This document shows positions 51,736 through 59,763 of a stretch of 64,000 bases of DNA, piece after piece (position 1 is the stretch's first letter; each line of letters begins with the position of its first letter). Origin of the DNA: an uncultured Pelagibacteraceae bacterium (GTDB taxonomy: Bacteria > Pseudomonadota > Alphaproteobacteria > Pelagibacterales > Pelagibacteraceae). Position numbers and translations under genes: made by a program. The stretch covers positions 16,919 to 80,918 of the forward strand of contig CACDYK010000005.1 of NCBI GenBank assembly GCA_902556905.1. Direction: 5' to 3'. The notes under the pieces are model-generated. The model saw only the letters and a list, made by a program, of their open reading frames with translations, did not search any database and was not told the origin of the DNA.

Positions 51736-52752
51736 CTAAAAATCTAAAATTTTTTTAGATCCATCACTATATGTAAATTCTACTTGTTTTTTTGAAATGC
51801 TTTTAATTGATGTAAATCCATCATATTCAGCAATAAATTCATTTAATTTTTTTCTACCCTTTTTACTCATTTTTTTTCCTGGAGCATTAACACCGACATC
51901 GATAATTAACTCAGCTCCATTTAAAAATGCTTTTACCCAAGCTTTTACTGGAGCGCCACAAGTCATAGCTTCGGTTAACCAAATAGGTTTATTTACATCT
52001 ACACTTTTTAGTAAGGCTGCAAATTCATCCACCCATAGTTCTTTATCACACTGACCATCCGGGCCGCTTATGTGGTGAATATTTGCAATATCAAAATGAT
52101 CTTTAATTTTTGGCAAAACTGATTTCCAATATTTTTTATTTTCAGGAAACATTCCTGCAGCACCCGCCATTACAATGACGGCATCTGGCTGCTTTTCCTT
52201 AATTACTTTGGAAGAAAAATTAAAAATTTCTACAAAGTCTTCCTTGCTTCCTTTAAAAAACATTTTAAACTCTGGTTCATTCATGACATCCCAATATTTT
52301 ATAGGTTTAGTTAATCCTGGCATATCATTTGAGCCATCTCCGTCATAACGATCAACCAATTTAAAAAGGAAAGTTTTATAATCATCCATAGAACAAGGTT
52401 TGCTTAGATATTTCGTAAAACGCTTTCCAAAAGGACTTCTTGCTTTTTTTCTTTTACAGGATTTTTGCTCCCAATTTGCATGAGGCCAAATAGTGGCTAA
52501 AATTGTTTGATTATGTTCTTGAGCATAAACGACATATTTATCTACTTCTTCCCAAGTAAACTTTCCTTTTTCTTTTTCAATGTGGTTCCAAATAAATGGC
52601 CCTGGATGAGGTCTTACCCATTGACCATCTTTTCCTCTCATTCTTTCATCACGCATTTCTGTTAATTCACCAAATCTTGATTTAGAATAAGAAAAATTTA
52701 TCGAAAAAATAATAAAAATTAAAAAGTTTAAAAAAATTATTTTGTTTTTCAT
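51736..52752 (-). CDS. Secreted clan GH-A glycoside-hydrolase-like protein
   Basis: A 338-aa protein with signal peptide (MKNKIIFLNFLIFIIFSINFSYS). A TIM-barrel glycosidase pattern follows: FIWNHIEKEKGKFTWEEVDKYV and ILATIWPHANWEQ early, acid/base Glu159 in YWDVMNEPEF, DIANIHH at the sixth strand, and a likely nucleophile Glu261 in PIWLTEAMTCG. The 102-residue spacing between the two glutamates is typical of clan GH-A (families such as GH5, GH39, GH42). The C-terminus is a short basic tail. It is the last gene of the minus-strand polysaccharide cluster, 15 bp after the Met-rich protein gene. Confidence 0.78.
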   Translation of the reverse strand: MKNKIIFLNFLIFIIFSINFSYSKSRFGELTEMRDERMRGKDGQWVRPHPGPFIWNHIEKEKGKFTWEEVDKYVVYAQEHNQTILATIWPHANWEQKSCKRKKARSPFGKRFTKYLSKPCSMDDYKTFLFKLVDRYDGDGSNDMPGLTKPIKYWDVMNEPEFKMFFKGSKEDFVEIFNFSSKVIKEKQPDAVIVMAGAAGMFPENKKYWKSVLPKIKDHFDIANIHHISGPDGQCDKELWVDEFAALLKSVDVNKPIWLTEAMTCGAPVKAWVKAFLNGAELIIDVGVNAPGKKMSKKGRKKLNEFIAEYDGFTSIKSISKKQVEFTYSDGSKKILDF

Positions 52753-52767
52753 TTTAAAAAATTAATT

Positions 52768-55251
52768 TTATTTTGGATCAGGACCTGGACCTGGACCTGG
52801 ATCACCTGGGCCTCCTGGATTACCTGGACCTGCTGGATTACCTGGACCTCCTGGATTACCTGGTGCACCTTCACCGCCCATAGCACCTTCTACTGCACCT
52901 CCGATGTTGCCCATAGCTCCACCTGGATCACCCATAGCTCCACCCATGGCTCCTCCTGGATCACCCATAGCTCCTCCCATGGCTCCACCTGGATCACCCA
53001 TGGCTCCACCCACGGCTCCACCAGCTTGACCTGCCATAGCTCCGGCCATTGAGCCGCCCATTACGCCGCCCATTCCTTCTTTCATAGCTCCGCCCATGGC
53101 TTCACCCATGGCTCCTTCACCCATACCTTCCATTCCCATTGCGGCTCCCATTGCATGAGAACCCATTGCTGAAGCAGCAGCTCCTTGAGCAGACATCGCT
53201 GCTCCCATTGCAGCACCTGCTAAACCTGATCCTGCTTCGTTAGCTGCCATAGCAGCTCCTGCTACTGAACCCATTGCTTTTCCAGGATCTATTCCTGTTC
53301 CCATTGCAGCAGATACTTGTCCTAAATTCATTCCACCTTTCATCATGGCACCATCCATTGCACCCTCCATACCTTTAGGATTTCCCATGATATCTCCAAG
53401 TTTAGCTCCTTCTGGACCAGCTGCTAATCCCATGCTGGCTGCCATTTCAGGATTCATTTGAGCATTTAAATCCATTTCACCCATTCCTACTATACCACCA
53501 CTCATAGCTGCTAATCCCATGTCGCCACCTTCCATTCCCATGGCGCCACTTAATTCTTTCATTCCTTTAGCTCCCATTGCTGCCATAGTACCTTGGTTAA
53601 CCAAGCCAACTTCCATCATGTCCCCCATTTCTCCAACAGACATATTTCCTTCTTTTGCCATGTTCGCTATACCTTGAACTGCTTTACTTCCTAATCCAGC
53701 GACATTAGTTGACATAACTGAAGTGATATCCATTCCAGCCACTCCAGCTGCTCCCATACTAGCAACCATTCCTGGTGTTAATCCTGTTTGTGTAGCCATG
53801 TCTGCCATTCCTAATTTATCCATTGTTCCGACATCCATTCCTGTCATATTTGCCATAGCTTCGCCCATTTCAGCCTTTCCCATGCCTTGCATAACATCTC
53901 CCATCATTTGTCCTGATGGAGCGTCACCTGTCAACATAGCTCCCATAGCTGTTGCTGTCATTCCTTCAGGAGGAGCCATTGCACCAGGCAGACCTCCAGC
54001 TAAAGATGGTTTTGCCATAACCATAGCTCCCATCATCATGCCTGACTCACTAACATTCTCTGGCATTTCTAAAGCCTGTGGTCCAGCTTCTCCCATTTTA
54101 CTAGCAAAAGAACCTTTTATTTCTGTTCCTTTTTGGAGTGCATTTTTTTCTTTAGGAGTTTTTCCTGATATAGCCTGACTAATCATTCCTACAGTTCCTG
54201 ACATTGCGTTAGCAATACCTACTTCTGGATTTGCGAATGCAGTAGATAAAGATTTAGCCATATCTTCCATTCCCATATCAGCCATTGCTTTTCCAATTTC
54301 TTGCATTCCTTCAATACCTTTCATTCCATCTGCCATATTTGCCATTCCTTGCATACCAATACTGGTTTCCATACTTTTCATCATATCTTCACCCATACCT
54401 TTTGCACTCATTGTAGCAACTATAGCCCCTGTCATAGTCTTACCCATTTTTCCCATTGCTTCAGGATTAGCTGCTAAAGTTTCTAAAGCAGCAGTTGCTG
54501 CTCCAACAGGTAAAGCTTCTAGGGCTCCAGTCATCATTGCAGGGTTCATTCCCATCTCTGCAACATTCATAGATGCAAAATTTCCCGCATCAAAACTTCC
54601 CATATCAAACTTTGCAGATCCTGTAACAGCTTCCATATCAACCATTCCTGCATTAGCGAGACCTTCCATTGCAGCTCCCATTCCAATTCCTTGAGCATCA
54701 AGTGATCCCATCATTCCTTTTGCATCAAAGCCAGCAGCACCAAGAGCATTCATTTGTCCTGCCATTTTTTGCATAGCTACAACTTTTCCAGCTCCCATTT
54801 GTCCAGCAATACTTGATAAAGCAGCCATTTCTGCTGGAGAAAAATCTTTTCCAAAATCTATACCTGTCATATCTAGTGCTGTTGGATCTGGAATAGCTCC
54901 TAGAGCCATATCAGTAACACCTTCTACTAATGACATTGCTTGAACTGCTGAAGTAATATCTCCTTTTGCTAAACTCTCTGTTGCAAATGACATTGCACTT
55001 TCAGCTTGTGCTATTGAAACATCTAAAGCTTTACCAATATCACTTTTAGCCTCACCTAAGGCTTCAGTTGCTCCAGCTATATTTGCTGCTACTTTTCCAG
55101 CATCAGAAGCTAGTTGATCAGCTGCAGCTTGTGCTGAACTCCCTGCTGCTTCAGAAATTCCTGACATAGAAGTAATATCATTTGCTTTAGCTGTTATATT
55201 TATAAATAATAAAAATATTATTAAGTTTTTTACAATAACTTTTCTGATCAT
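52768..55251 (-). CDS. Secreted 827-aa Met/Ala/Gly-rich repeat protein with collagen-like tail
   Basis: I do not recognise this family. A signal peptide (MIRKVIVKNLIIFLLFINITAKA) precedes a helix-prone Ala-rich part (about 25-110), then about 650 residues in which Met, Gly and Ala recur every few positions (MG, GMM, AMG, NMA units), then three 11-aa repeats of DPGGAMGGAMG and a Gly/Pro tail (PGNPGGPGNPAGPGNPGG). I find no Cys, Trp or Tyr and almost no Arg or His. Composition differs sharply from neighbours. Its ATG overlaps the upstream gene stop (ATGA). A structural, metal-binding (Cu/Hg via thioether) or oxidant-sink role is conceivable; none is shown. Confidence 0.75.
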   Translation of the reverse strand: MIRKVIVKNLIIFLLFINITAKANDITSMSGISEAAGSSAQAAADQLASDAGKVAANIAGATEALGEAKSDIGKALDVSIAQAESAMSFATESLAKGDITSAVQAMSLVEGVTDMALGAIPDPTALDMTGIDFGKDFSPAEMAALSSIAGQMGAGKVVAMQKMAGQMNALGAAGFDAKGMMGSLDAQGIGMGAAMEGLANAGMVDMEAVTGSAKFDMGSFDAGNFASMNVAEMGMNPAMMTGALEALPVGAATAALETLAANPEAMGKMGKTMTGAIVATMSAKGMGEDMMKSMETSIGMQGMANMADGMKGIEGMQEIGKAMADMGMEDMAKSLSTAFANPEVGIANAMSGTVGMISQAISGKTPKEKNALQKGTEIKGSFASKMGEAGPQALEMPENVSESGMMMGAMVMAKPSLAGGLPGAMAPPEGMTATAMGAMLTGDAPSGQMMGDVMQGMGKAEMGEAMANMTGMDVGTMDKLGMADMATQTGLTPGMVASMGAAGVAGMDITSVMSTNVAGLGSKAVQGIANMAKEGNMSVGEMGDMMEVGLVNQGTMAAMGAKGMKELSGAMGMEGGDMGLAAMSGGIVGMGEMDLNAQMNPEMAASMGLAAGPEGAKLGDIMGNPKGMEGAMDGAMMKGGMNLGQVSAAMGTGIDPGKAMGSVAGAAMAANEAGSGLAGAAMGAAMSAQGAAASAMGSHAMGAAMGMEGMGEGAMGEAMGGAMKEGMGGVMGGSMAGAMAGQAGGAVGGAMGDPGGAMGGAMGDPGGAMGGAMGDPGGAMGNIGGAVEGAMGGEGAPGNPGGPGNPAGPGNPGGPGDPGPGPGPDPK
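52925..53023 (-). repeat. Three tandem 33-bp repeats inside the Met-rich gene
   Basis: Units at 52925-52957, 52958-52990 and 52991-53023 each begin GGATCACCCAT and differ at only a few positions. They encode GGAMGGAMGDP in phase, so they are in-frame coding repeats that can expand or contract by 11 residues. They are markedly richer in G+C than the surrounding DNA. Confidence 0.9.
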
Positions 55252-55793
55252 TCAGCTGCCTCAATTTTTTCTTGTGCTTTAATGGTTGCTGCTCTTTGAG
55301 CATTTACTTTTGCTGTTGCAATTTGTTTTTTTAAATTAGCTAGCACTGCCGCACGCTCAGCTATTTCTGGTGTCAATTTTTTTTCTTTCTTTTTTTTATT
55401 TTTTTTATTTTTTTTGTATGCTGCTTTGAGCATTTTACCTGTTGCCCAAAATTTTAAAATTGCTTCCGACGATTTAGCTTTAGGAGAAATATTCAAACTC
55501 ATTCTCATTGCTTCTCTTCCTTTTTTTAAACCTTCTAAAGTTTCAACTTTTGCTTTTCTATCATTAAGCATTTCATTAAATAAGGCTTCAAAGTATGCCA
55601 TGTCTCTAATCATTAGATGCTGATATTTATTAAGACTTGATTTACCTTTAACAAACCTTTTGTAAACTTTTGATCCTGCTTCGCCTTGTTTTTGTTTGCT
55701 TTTAATTAAACTTTCATGAAACATTCCTTCAGGATAATCTATGTTTTCATGAATGAATGCAGCGGGTCTCTCATTTTCTGGCCAATCACCCAT
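55248..55793 (-). CDS. Lysine-rich protein of unknown function, N-terminus probably incomplete
   Basis: The tracked 181-aa ORF starts at an internal ATG (MGDWPENERPAAFIHENIDYP). It has no known domain that I can name. The body looks helical: a basic stretch (KSKQKQGEAGSKVYKRFVKG), a run of lysines (YKKNKKNKKKKEKKL, about 130-145) and an Ala-rich C-terminal helix. The open frame continues upstream and encodes a hydrophobic segment and a CxxC motif (see next entry), so the real protein is longer and probably exported. It overlaps the Met-rich protein gene by 4 bp (ATGA), so the two are made together. Confidence 0.65.
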   Translation of the reverse strand: MGDWPENERPAAFIHENIDYPEGMFHESLIKSKQKQGEAGSKVYKRFVKGKSSLNKYQHLMIRDMAYFEALFNEMLNDRKAKVETLEGLKKGREAMRMSLNISPKAKSSEAILKFWATGKMLKAAYKKNKKNKKKKEKKLTPEIAERAAVLANLKKQIATAKVNAQRAATIKAQEKIEAAE

Positions 55794-55940
55794 TTTTTCA
55801 TATTTTTTACAATAGATGCAATCTTTCTCTTCATCTTTTTTTTTTGCAGCTTCTAAATTGGATGATGAAAAAATTATAATTGTAAAAATAATTACAATTT
55901 GAAATAAAAAATTTAGATATTTAAATTTAACTTCGCCTGG
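55794..55940 (-). other. Upstream in-frame extension encoding signal-peptide-like segment and CxxC
   Basis: The frame of the 55248-55793 gene stays open to 55940 and reads VKFKYLNFLFQIVIIFTIIIF, then SSSNLEAAKKKDEEKDCIYCKKYEKM: a basic-hydrophobic-AEA-like export signal followed by CIYC. No ATG, GTG or TTG lies in frame; ATT at 55898 is one possible start. An ATG at 55953 (MKGLARR) is out of frame by one base, so a single indel near 55930-55945 would join it to the rest. Either an atypical start, a recent frameshift or a sequencing error must explain this. Confidence 0.6.
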
Positions 55941-56073
55941 CTAAACCTTTCATGAGTAAACGTTACACCTAATTGTCGCAGTTAAAAAGCTATTATATAA
56001 TAAGTAAATAAAGAGTTTTAATTATTATATTCAATTAATACGTGTATCAAAAAAACTAAGATTGTTAATGAAT

Positions 56074-57081
56074 TTAAAAAGGTGCAGGACTTCCTTTTCT
56101 ATAACTAAAACTTTTACACTGAGCAGGTTGATTAGGAAATTGTTTACAAAGTGAAACGTCTACTACTCCATGAACTTGGGATTGGTTTTTTAGTTGACCT
56201 GTTATTTCATCACAACCATTCCACAATTCATCACAACTATCTGCCTTACCAACATTAGAGTAACGAATTGTTGCATCATTTATCTTTAACCCAGCATTAG
56301 TAGCATCATCCATATGATTTCTGTAAGGTCCAAATTTAAATCTTGCACTTGTGGCACCAGCCATCATATCACCAAAATAGCTTGATCTAAGTTTGCCATC
56401 AATCCATAAATGAAGAAATCCATCTTTGGCCCACTTTGCATTAACAAGTATATTCACCCACTTGCCTTTAAGAGGAGAGTAATTATGATCTAAATCAACT
56501 GCGTAAGCATCAAAGTAATAAGCTTCAGATTTCTCATTCTTTTTAACTATATAATTTGGAGTATTAAACAACCAACCAAAACTGTTATTAGAATAATTAA
56601 AAGAAGGTCCTACGGTTTTTTCACCTTTGCCGTATAACATTTTAAAATCAAACAATGATAAATTATGCTTTGGCGTATTAACATCTTTTGACAAGAAATA
56701 CCCTACTCTATACCACTTAGTTTTACCTTTTTTTGTAGTATGTTTGTAAGGTTCCATAATTTGAAATCTTTGAGCATGACCTGGTTTACCCCATCTATTC
56801 CAATCATCTTTGTGACCTTTATCAGAATACTTTAAATTAAATTCAATTCCTTGCTCAGCAACACCCATGTGATCTTCAATCTTATCAAAAAATTTATAAA
56901 GACCATTTTTATTTGGAGCATTTCTACTGTTAAAAACCATTTTATTTTTTGACTGGGCTTTTAAAACATAACGTCCAAAATCTTTCTTTTCCTGCTTTTT
57001 CATATTTGTATGCCATTTTCCAGCATAAGAAAGTGATGGCAATAAAAGAAGGGATAGAAGAATAATTATAATTTTTTTCAT
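56074..57081 (-). CDS. Secreted polysaccharide-lyase-like jelly-roll protein (Polysacc_lyase type), divergent copy
   Basis: A 335-aa protein with signal peptide (MKKIIIILLSLLLLPSLSYA). It shares the pattern of its neighbours: a beta-rich body with WYRVGYFLSKDVN, SLFDFKML, GKWVNILVNAKWAKDGFLHLWIDGKL (shown in part) and a late Cys pair (ADSCDELWNGCDE). GKW-N-I-V-x-W-DGF-x-W-IDGKL is the hallmark of heparin-lyase-I-like (concanavalin-like) proteins. It is the most divergent of the five copies; RFQIMEPY replaces RVELL. Overlaps the upstream copy by 4 bp. It may bind rather than cleave a uronic-acid polymer. Confidence 0.68.
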   Translation of the reverse strand: MKKIIIILLSLLLLPSLSYAGKWHTNMKKQEKKDFGRYVLKAQSKNKMVFNSRNAPNKNGLYKFFDKIEDHMGVAEQGIEFNLKYSDKGHKDDWNRWGKPGHAQRFQIMEPYKHTTKKGKTKWYRVGYFLSKDVNTPKHNLSLFDFKMLYGKGEKTVGPSFNYSNNSFGWLFNTPNYIVKKNEKSEAYYFDAYAVDLDHNYSPLKGKWVNILVNAKWAKDGFLHLWIDGKLRSSYFGDMMAGATSARFKFGPYRNHMDDATNAGLKINDATIRYSNVGKADSCDELWNGCDEITGQLKNQSQVHGVVDVSLCKQFPNQPAQCKSFSYRKGSPAPF

Positions 57082-58004
57082 TTAATTACATGTACTTTTT
57101 CTAATTTTTGATTTTCTAAATCCTTACAAGAATAACTAATTTTTTTTAAATTAATTTTTTTACAAGATGATGCTGTTCTTATTTCATCATAATAAACAAC
57201 ATGATTTGCGTCTCCAGAATTTTTAGCAGCACCTCTATATATTCCCAACTGATGAATTGCTGCATCATCTGCTTCAGGTCCAATAGTTCTTCCCTTAAAA
57301 TGATAAATAAGTTTTCCGTTTAACCAAAATTTAAAATAACCTTTTTTTTCGTTATTTGTCCAATTGGCACTAAAAATAAAGTCATTCCATTTTCCAAACA
57401 ATTGATCACTATCAAGAATTTTTATTCTTCTATTCTCAGGATCATTGGAAGAGCATGATCTTCCTATTTTTTTTGGATGAATACATAAAAACCTTGTCAC
57501 TAAAAGAAATTGATCATGCTCAAGATCCAAATTTACAGGTGGGTAGGATACATTTAATGAATGAAATTGACCCATTGTTATCCATTCAGAGATTACTTTT
57601 GGATTATCTTTTGGTAAATAAATTGAATATGTATGCCATTTCTTTCCTAAAATATCATTTCTGTTAGTAAGCTCGTGTCTTTCTGCCGGAGGTGTTGCTT
57701 TACAATCATTATAAGAACCTTTTCTTTTTTGATGACAATCTCCTTTTCTTAATTCCATTCTAATTGATTTTTTTCCAAGTCTTACTGGATGGTTGTCTTT
57801 TTTATTTACAATTTGTAAAGCATATTTAGGTGCCATACATTTACCGTCATCTGTCCATGTGCAAAATAATTCCCAAGGGTTTTCATATCCTCTTGCAACG
57901 TCTTTTGGTAACTTTACTCCATTTTTAACATTCATCTTTTCTCCAAAGACATTGCTAAAAGAAAATAAAGATAAAATAAAAAAAATAATTAAAGTTTTTT
58001 TCAT
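57078..58004 (-). CDS. Secreted polysaccharide-lyase-like jelly-roll protein (Polysacc_lyase type)
   Basis: A 308-aa protein with signal peptide (MKKTLIIFFILSLFSFSNVFG). Landmarks: NKKDNHPVRLGKKSIRMELRKGDC, ERHELTNRND, TYSIYLPKDNPKVISEWITMGQFH (shown in part), LFGKWNDFIFSANW and GYFKFWLNGKLIYHFKGRT, with a C-terminal ASCKKINLKKISYSCKDLE. Compared with the next two copies, the GWGWD segment is replaced by a Cys/Lys-rich insert (DCHQKRKGSYNDCK). ERHEL corresponds to RERVELL and LGKWND to the shared carbohydrate-facing strand. ATGA overlap with the upstream copy. Probably periplasmic; lyase activity is unproven. Confidence 0.72.
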   Translation of the reverse strand: MKKTLIIFFILSLFSFSNVFGEKMNVKNGVKLPKDVARGYENPWELFCTWTDDGKCMAPKYALQIVNKKDNHPVRLGKKSIRMELRKGDCHQKRKGSYNDCKATPPAERHELTNRNDILGKKWHTYSIYLPKDNPKVISEWITMGQFHSLNVSYPPVNLDLEHDQFLLVTRFLCIHPKKIGRSCSSNDPENRRIKILDSDQLFGKWNDFIFSANWTNNEKKGYFKFWLNGKLIYHFKGRTIGPEADDAAIHQLGIYRGAAKNSGDANHVVYYDEIRTASSCKKINLKKISYSCKDLENQKLEKVHVIK

Positions 58005-58888
58005 TTTTGACTCTCAATTTCTTTGCAAGAGTATCCTAAATCTTTAAGTTTAAGTTTTTTGCATGACTTTGCTATTCTTATCTCATCATAATAAGCTATT
58101 TGGGTTGCATCAGGCTCAGGTGTTCTGTGTATAAATGATCTATATACGCCAACATGAAATTCTGTCCGCTCTCCTTTGTGTTGAGTTGCCCCTTTCCAAT
58201 GAAATTTCAACTTTCCATTGATCCAAATTTTAAAAAAACCATCTTTTTTATATGTCCACTTCGTATTAACCAAAATATCATTCCATTTACCGTGCATGTC
58301 TGTCTTATCTAATAATTTTATTGGAATATTATTTCCTCCGACATATCTATCAACTTCAATCCAATAACCTCCAGCATCTTTTTTTGACTTATTAAACTGA
58401 TTTTCAAAAGCAAAAGCTGGGGGATAATCACCATCATTATGAAATTGAGCCAACATTGTTTTAGCAGGATAAATTATTTTATAATCGTCTGGTAGATATA
58501 AAGACCAAGCTGACCATGTAGTTTTTTTGTTAACGCAACATATTAATAACTCAACTCTTTCTCTATTATTTCTTGAGTCCCAGCCCCATCCGTCTCCATC
58601 TCTAACTTCAAATCTTAATGACTGTTTTCCAAATCTAACTGGATAATTTTTTGATTTATTTACTATCTTAACAACATGTTTTCTAGAATCTTTATCTGAG
58701 TCTAAAATTTTTTTATTTGTTACTCTCCAATTATTAGGTTTATTATCTTCTCCTCTATCTATTATTTTTTTAAATCCTTGAGCTATATCTTTATTTTTTT
58801 TGATTTCTTTAAGGACTTCTTCGACACCTGCAAAACTATTGCCACATAGCAATAAACTTATGAGTATGATTCTTAAAAAATTTTTCAA
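58001..58888 (-). CDS. Secreted polysaccharide lyase (heparin-lyase-I-like), tandem copy A
   Basis: A 295-aa protein. It starts at TTG (58888), which overlaps the upstream stop as TTGA; there is no other in-frame start before the signal peptide (KNFLRIILISLLLCGNSFA), so the rare codon is well supported. Body: NNWRVTNKKI, RKHVVKIVNKS, YPVRFGKQSLRFEVRDGDGWGWD (shown in part), NRERVELLICC, WSLYLPDDYKIIYPAKT, LAQFHND, GGYWIEVDRY, GKWNDILVNTKW and FFKIWINGKL. The C-terminus SCKKLKLKDLGYSCKEIESQK carries two Cys. This is the Polysacc_lyase (PF14099-type) layout, acting on glycosaminoglycan-like or glucuronan chains. Very similar to copy B. Confidence 0.78.
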   Translation of the reverse strand: MKNFLRIILISLLLCGNSFAGVEEVLKEIKKNKDIAQGFKKIIDRGEDNKPNNWRVTNKKILDSDKDSRKHVVKIVNKSKNYPVRFGKQSLRFEVRDGDGWGWDSRNNRERVELLICCVNKKTTWSAWSLYLPDDYKIIYPAKTMLAQFHNDGDYPPAFAFENQFNKSKKDAGGYWIEVDRYVGGNNIPIKLLDKTDMHGKWNDILVNTKWTYKKDGFFKIWINGKLKFHWKGATQHKGERTEFHVGVYRSFIHRTPEPDATQIAYYDEIRIAKSCKKLKLKDLGYSCKEIESQK

Positions 58889-59763
58889 TTTTGACTCTCA
58901 ATTTCTTTGCAAGAGTATCCTAGTTCTTTAAGTTTAAGTTTTTTGCAAGACTTTGCATGTCTTATCTCATCATAATAAGCTATTTGAGTTGGATCTGGCT
59001 TATTTGTTCTAGACAAAAATGATCTGTATACACCGACATGAAATTCTATTCTTTCACCTTTTTCTTGTGTCCTACCTTTGTGATGATAGGCAAGTTTTCC
59101 ATTGATCCAAATTTTAAAAAAACCATCTTTTTTGTGAGTCCATTTTGCATTGACTAAAATATCATTCCATTTTCCAAACATTTCTGACTTATCTAGTAAT
59201 TTTGATTGTTTATTGTATCCAGAGATATATCTATCAACATCAATCCAATATCCCCCTCCGCTAGAGTGAGATTGGTTTTCAAAAGCAAAAGCTGGTGGAT
59301 TATCGGCATCATTATGAAATTGAGCCATCATAGTCTTAGCAGGATAAATTATTTTATAATCGTCTGGTAAATATAATGACCAAGCTGTCCATGTTGTTTT
59401 TTTATTAACACAACATATAAGTAACTCAACTCTTTCTCTGTCATTGCTAGCATCCCAGCCCCATCCGTTTCCATCTCTAACTTCAAATCTTAATGACTGT
59501 TTTCCAAATCTAACTGGATGATTGTCAGACTTATTTACTATTTTAACAACATGTTTTCTTAAACTCTTGTCTGTGTCATAAATTTCATGAAATGGAACTC
59601 TCCAATTATTAGATCTATTATCATCTCCTTCATCTTTTACTCTCTTATACCCTTGAACTATATCTTTATTCTTTTTAATTTCTTTCAGAACCTCTTCGAC
59701 ACCAGCAAAACTAATATTGCCACAAACTAAAAATAAAATGATAGTTGTTAAAAATTTTTTCAT
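58885..59763 (-). CDS. Secreted polysaccharide lyase (heparin-lyase-I-like), tandem copy B
   Basis: With the ATG at 59763 (MKKFLTTIILFLVCGNISFA, after a GGAGGATA ribosome site) the protein has about 292 aa. The track start at 59805 is a TTG read through the end of the upstream gene. It matches copy A along its length: GVEEVLKEIKKNKDI, RKHVVKIVNKSDNHPVRFGK, RDGNGWGWDASNDRERVELL (shown in part), GKWNDILVNAKW, FFKIWINGKLAYHHKG and the C-terminal CKKLKLKELGYSCKEIES. The tandem pair is a recent duplication compared with the other copies. TAATG overlap with the upstream alginate-lyase-like gene. Confidence 0.78.
   Translation of the reverse strand: MKKFLTTIILFLVCGNISFAGVEEVLKEIKKNKDIVQGYKRVKDEGDDNRSNNWRVPFHEIYDTDKSLRKHVVKIVNKSDNHPVRFGKQSLRFEVRDGNGWGWDASNDRERVELLICCVNKKTTWTAWSLYLPDDYKIIYPAKTMMAQFHNDADNPPAFAFENQSHSSGGGYWIDVDRYISGYNKQSKLLDKSEMFGKWNDILVNAKWTHKKDGFFKIWINGKLAYHHKGRTQEKGERIEFHVGVYRSFLSRTNKPDPTQIAYYDEIRHAKSCKKLKLKELGYSCKEIESQN

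Noticed and set aside
52925-53023. CRISPR array
   Set aside because: The 33-bp units are contiguous, without spacers, and encode in-frame protein repeats.
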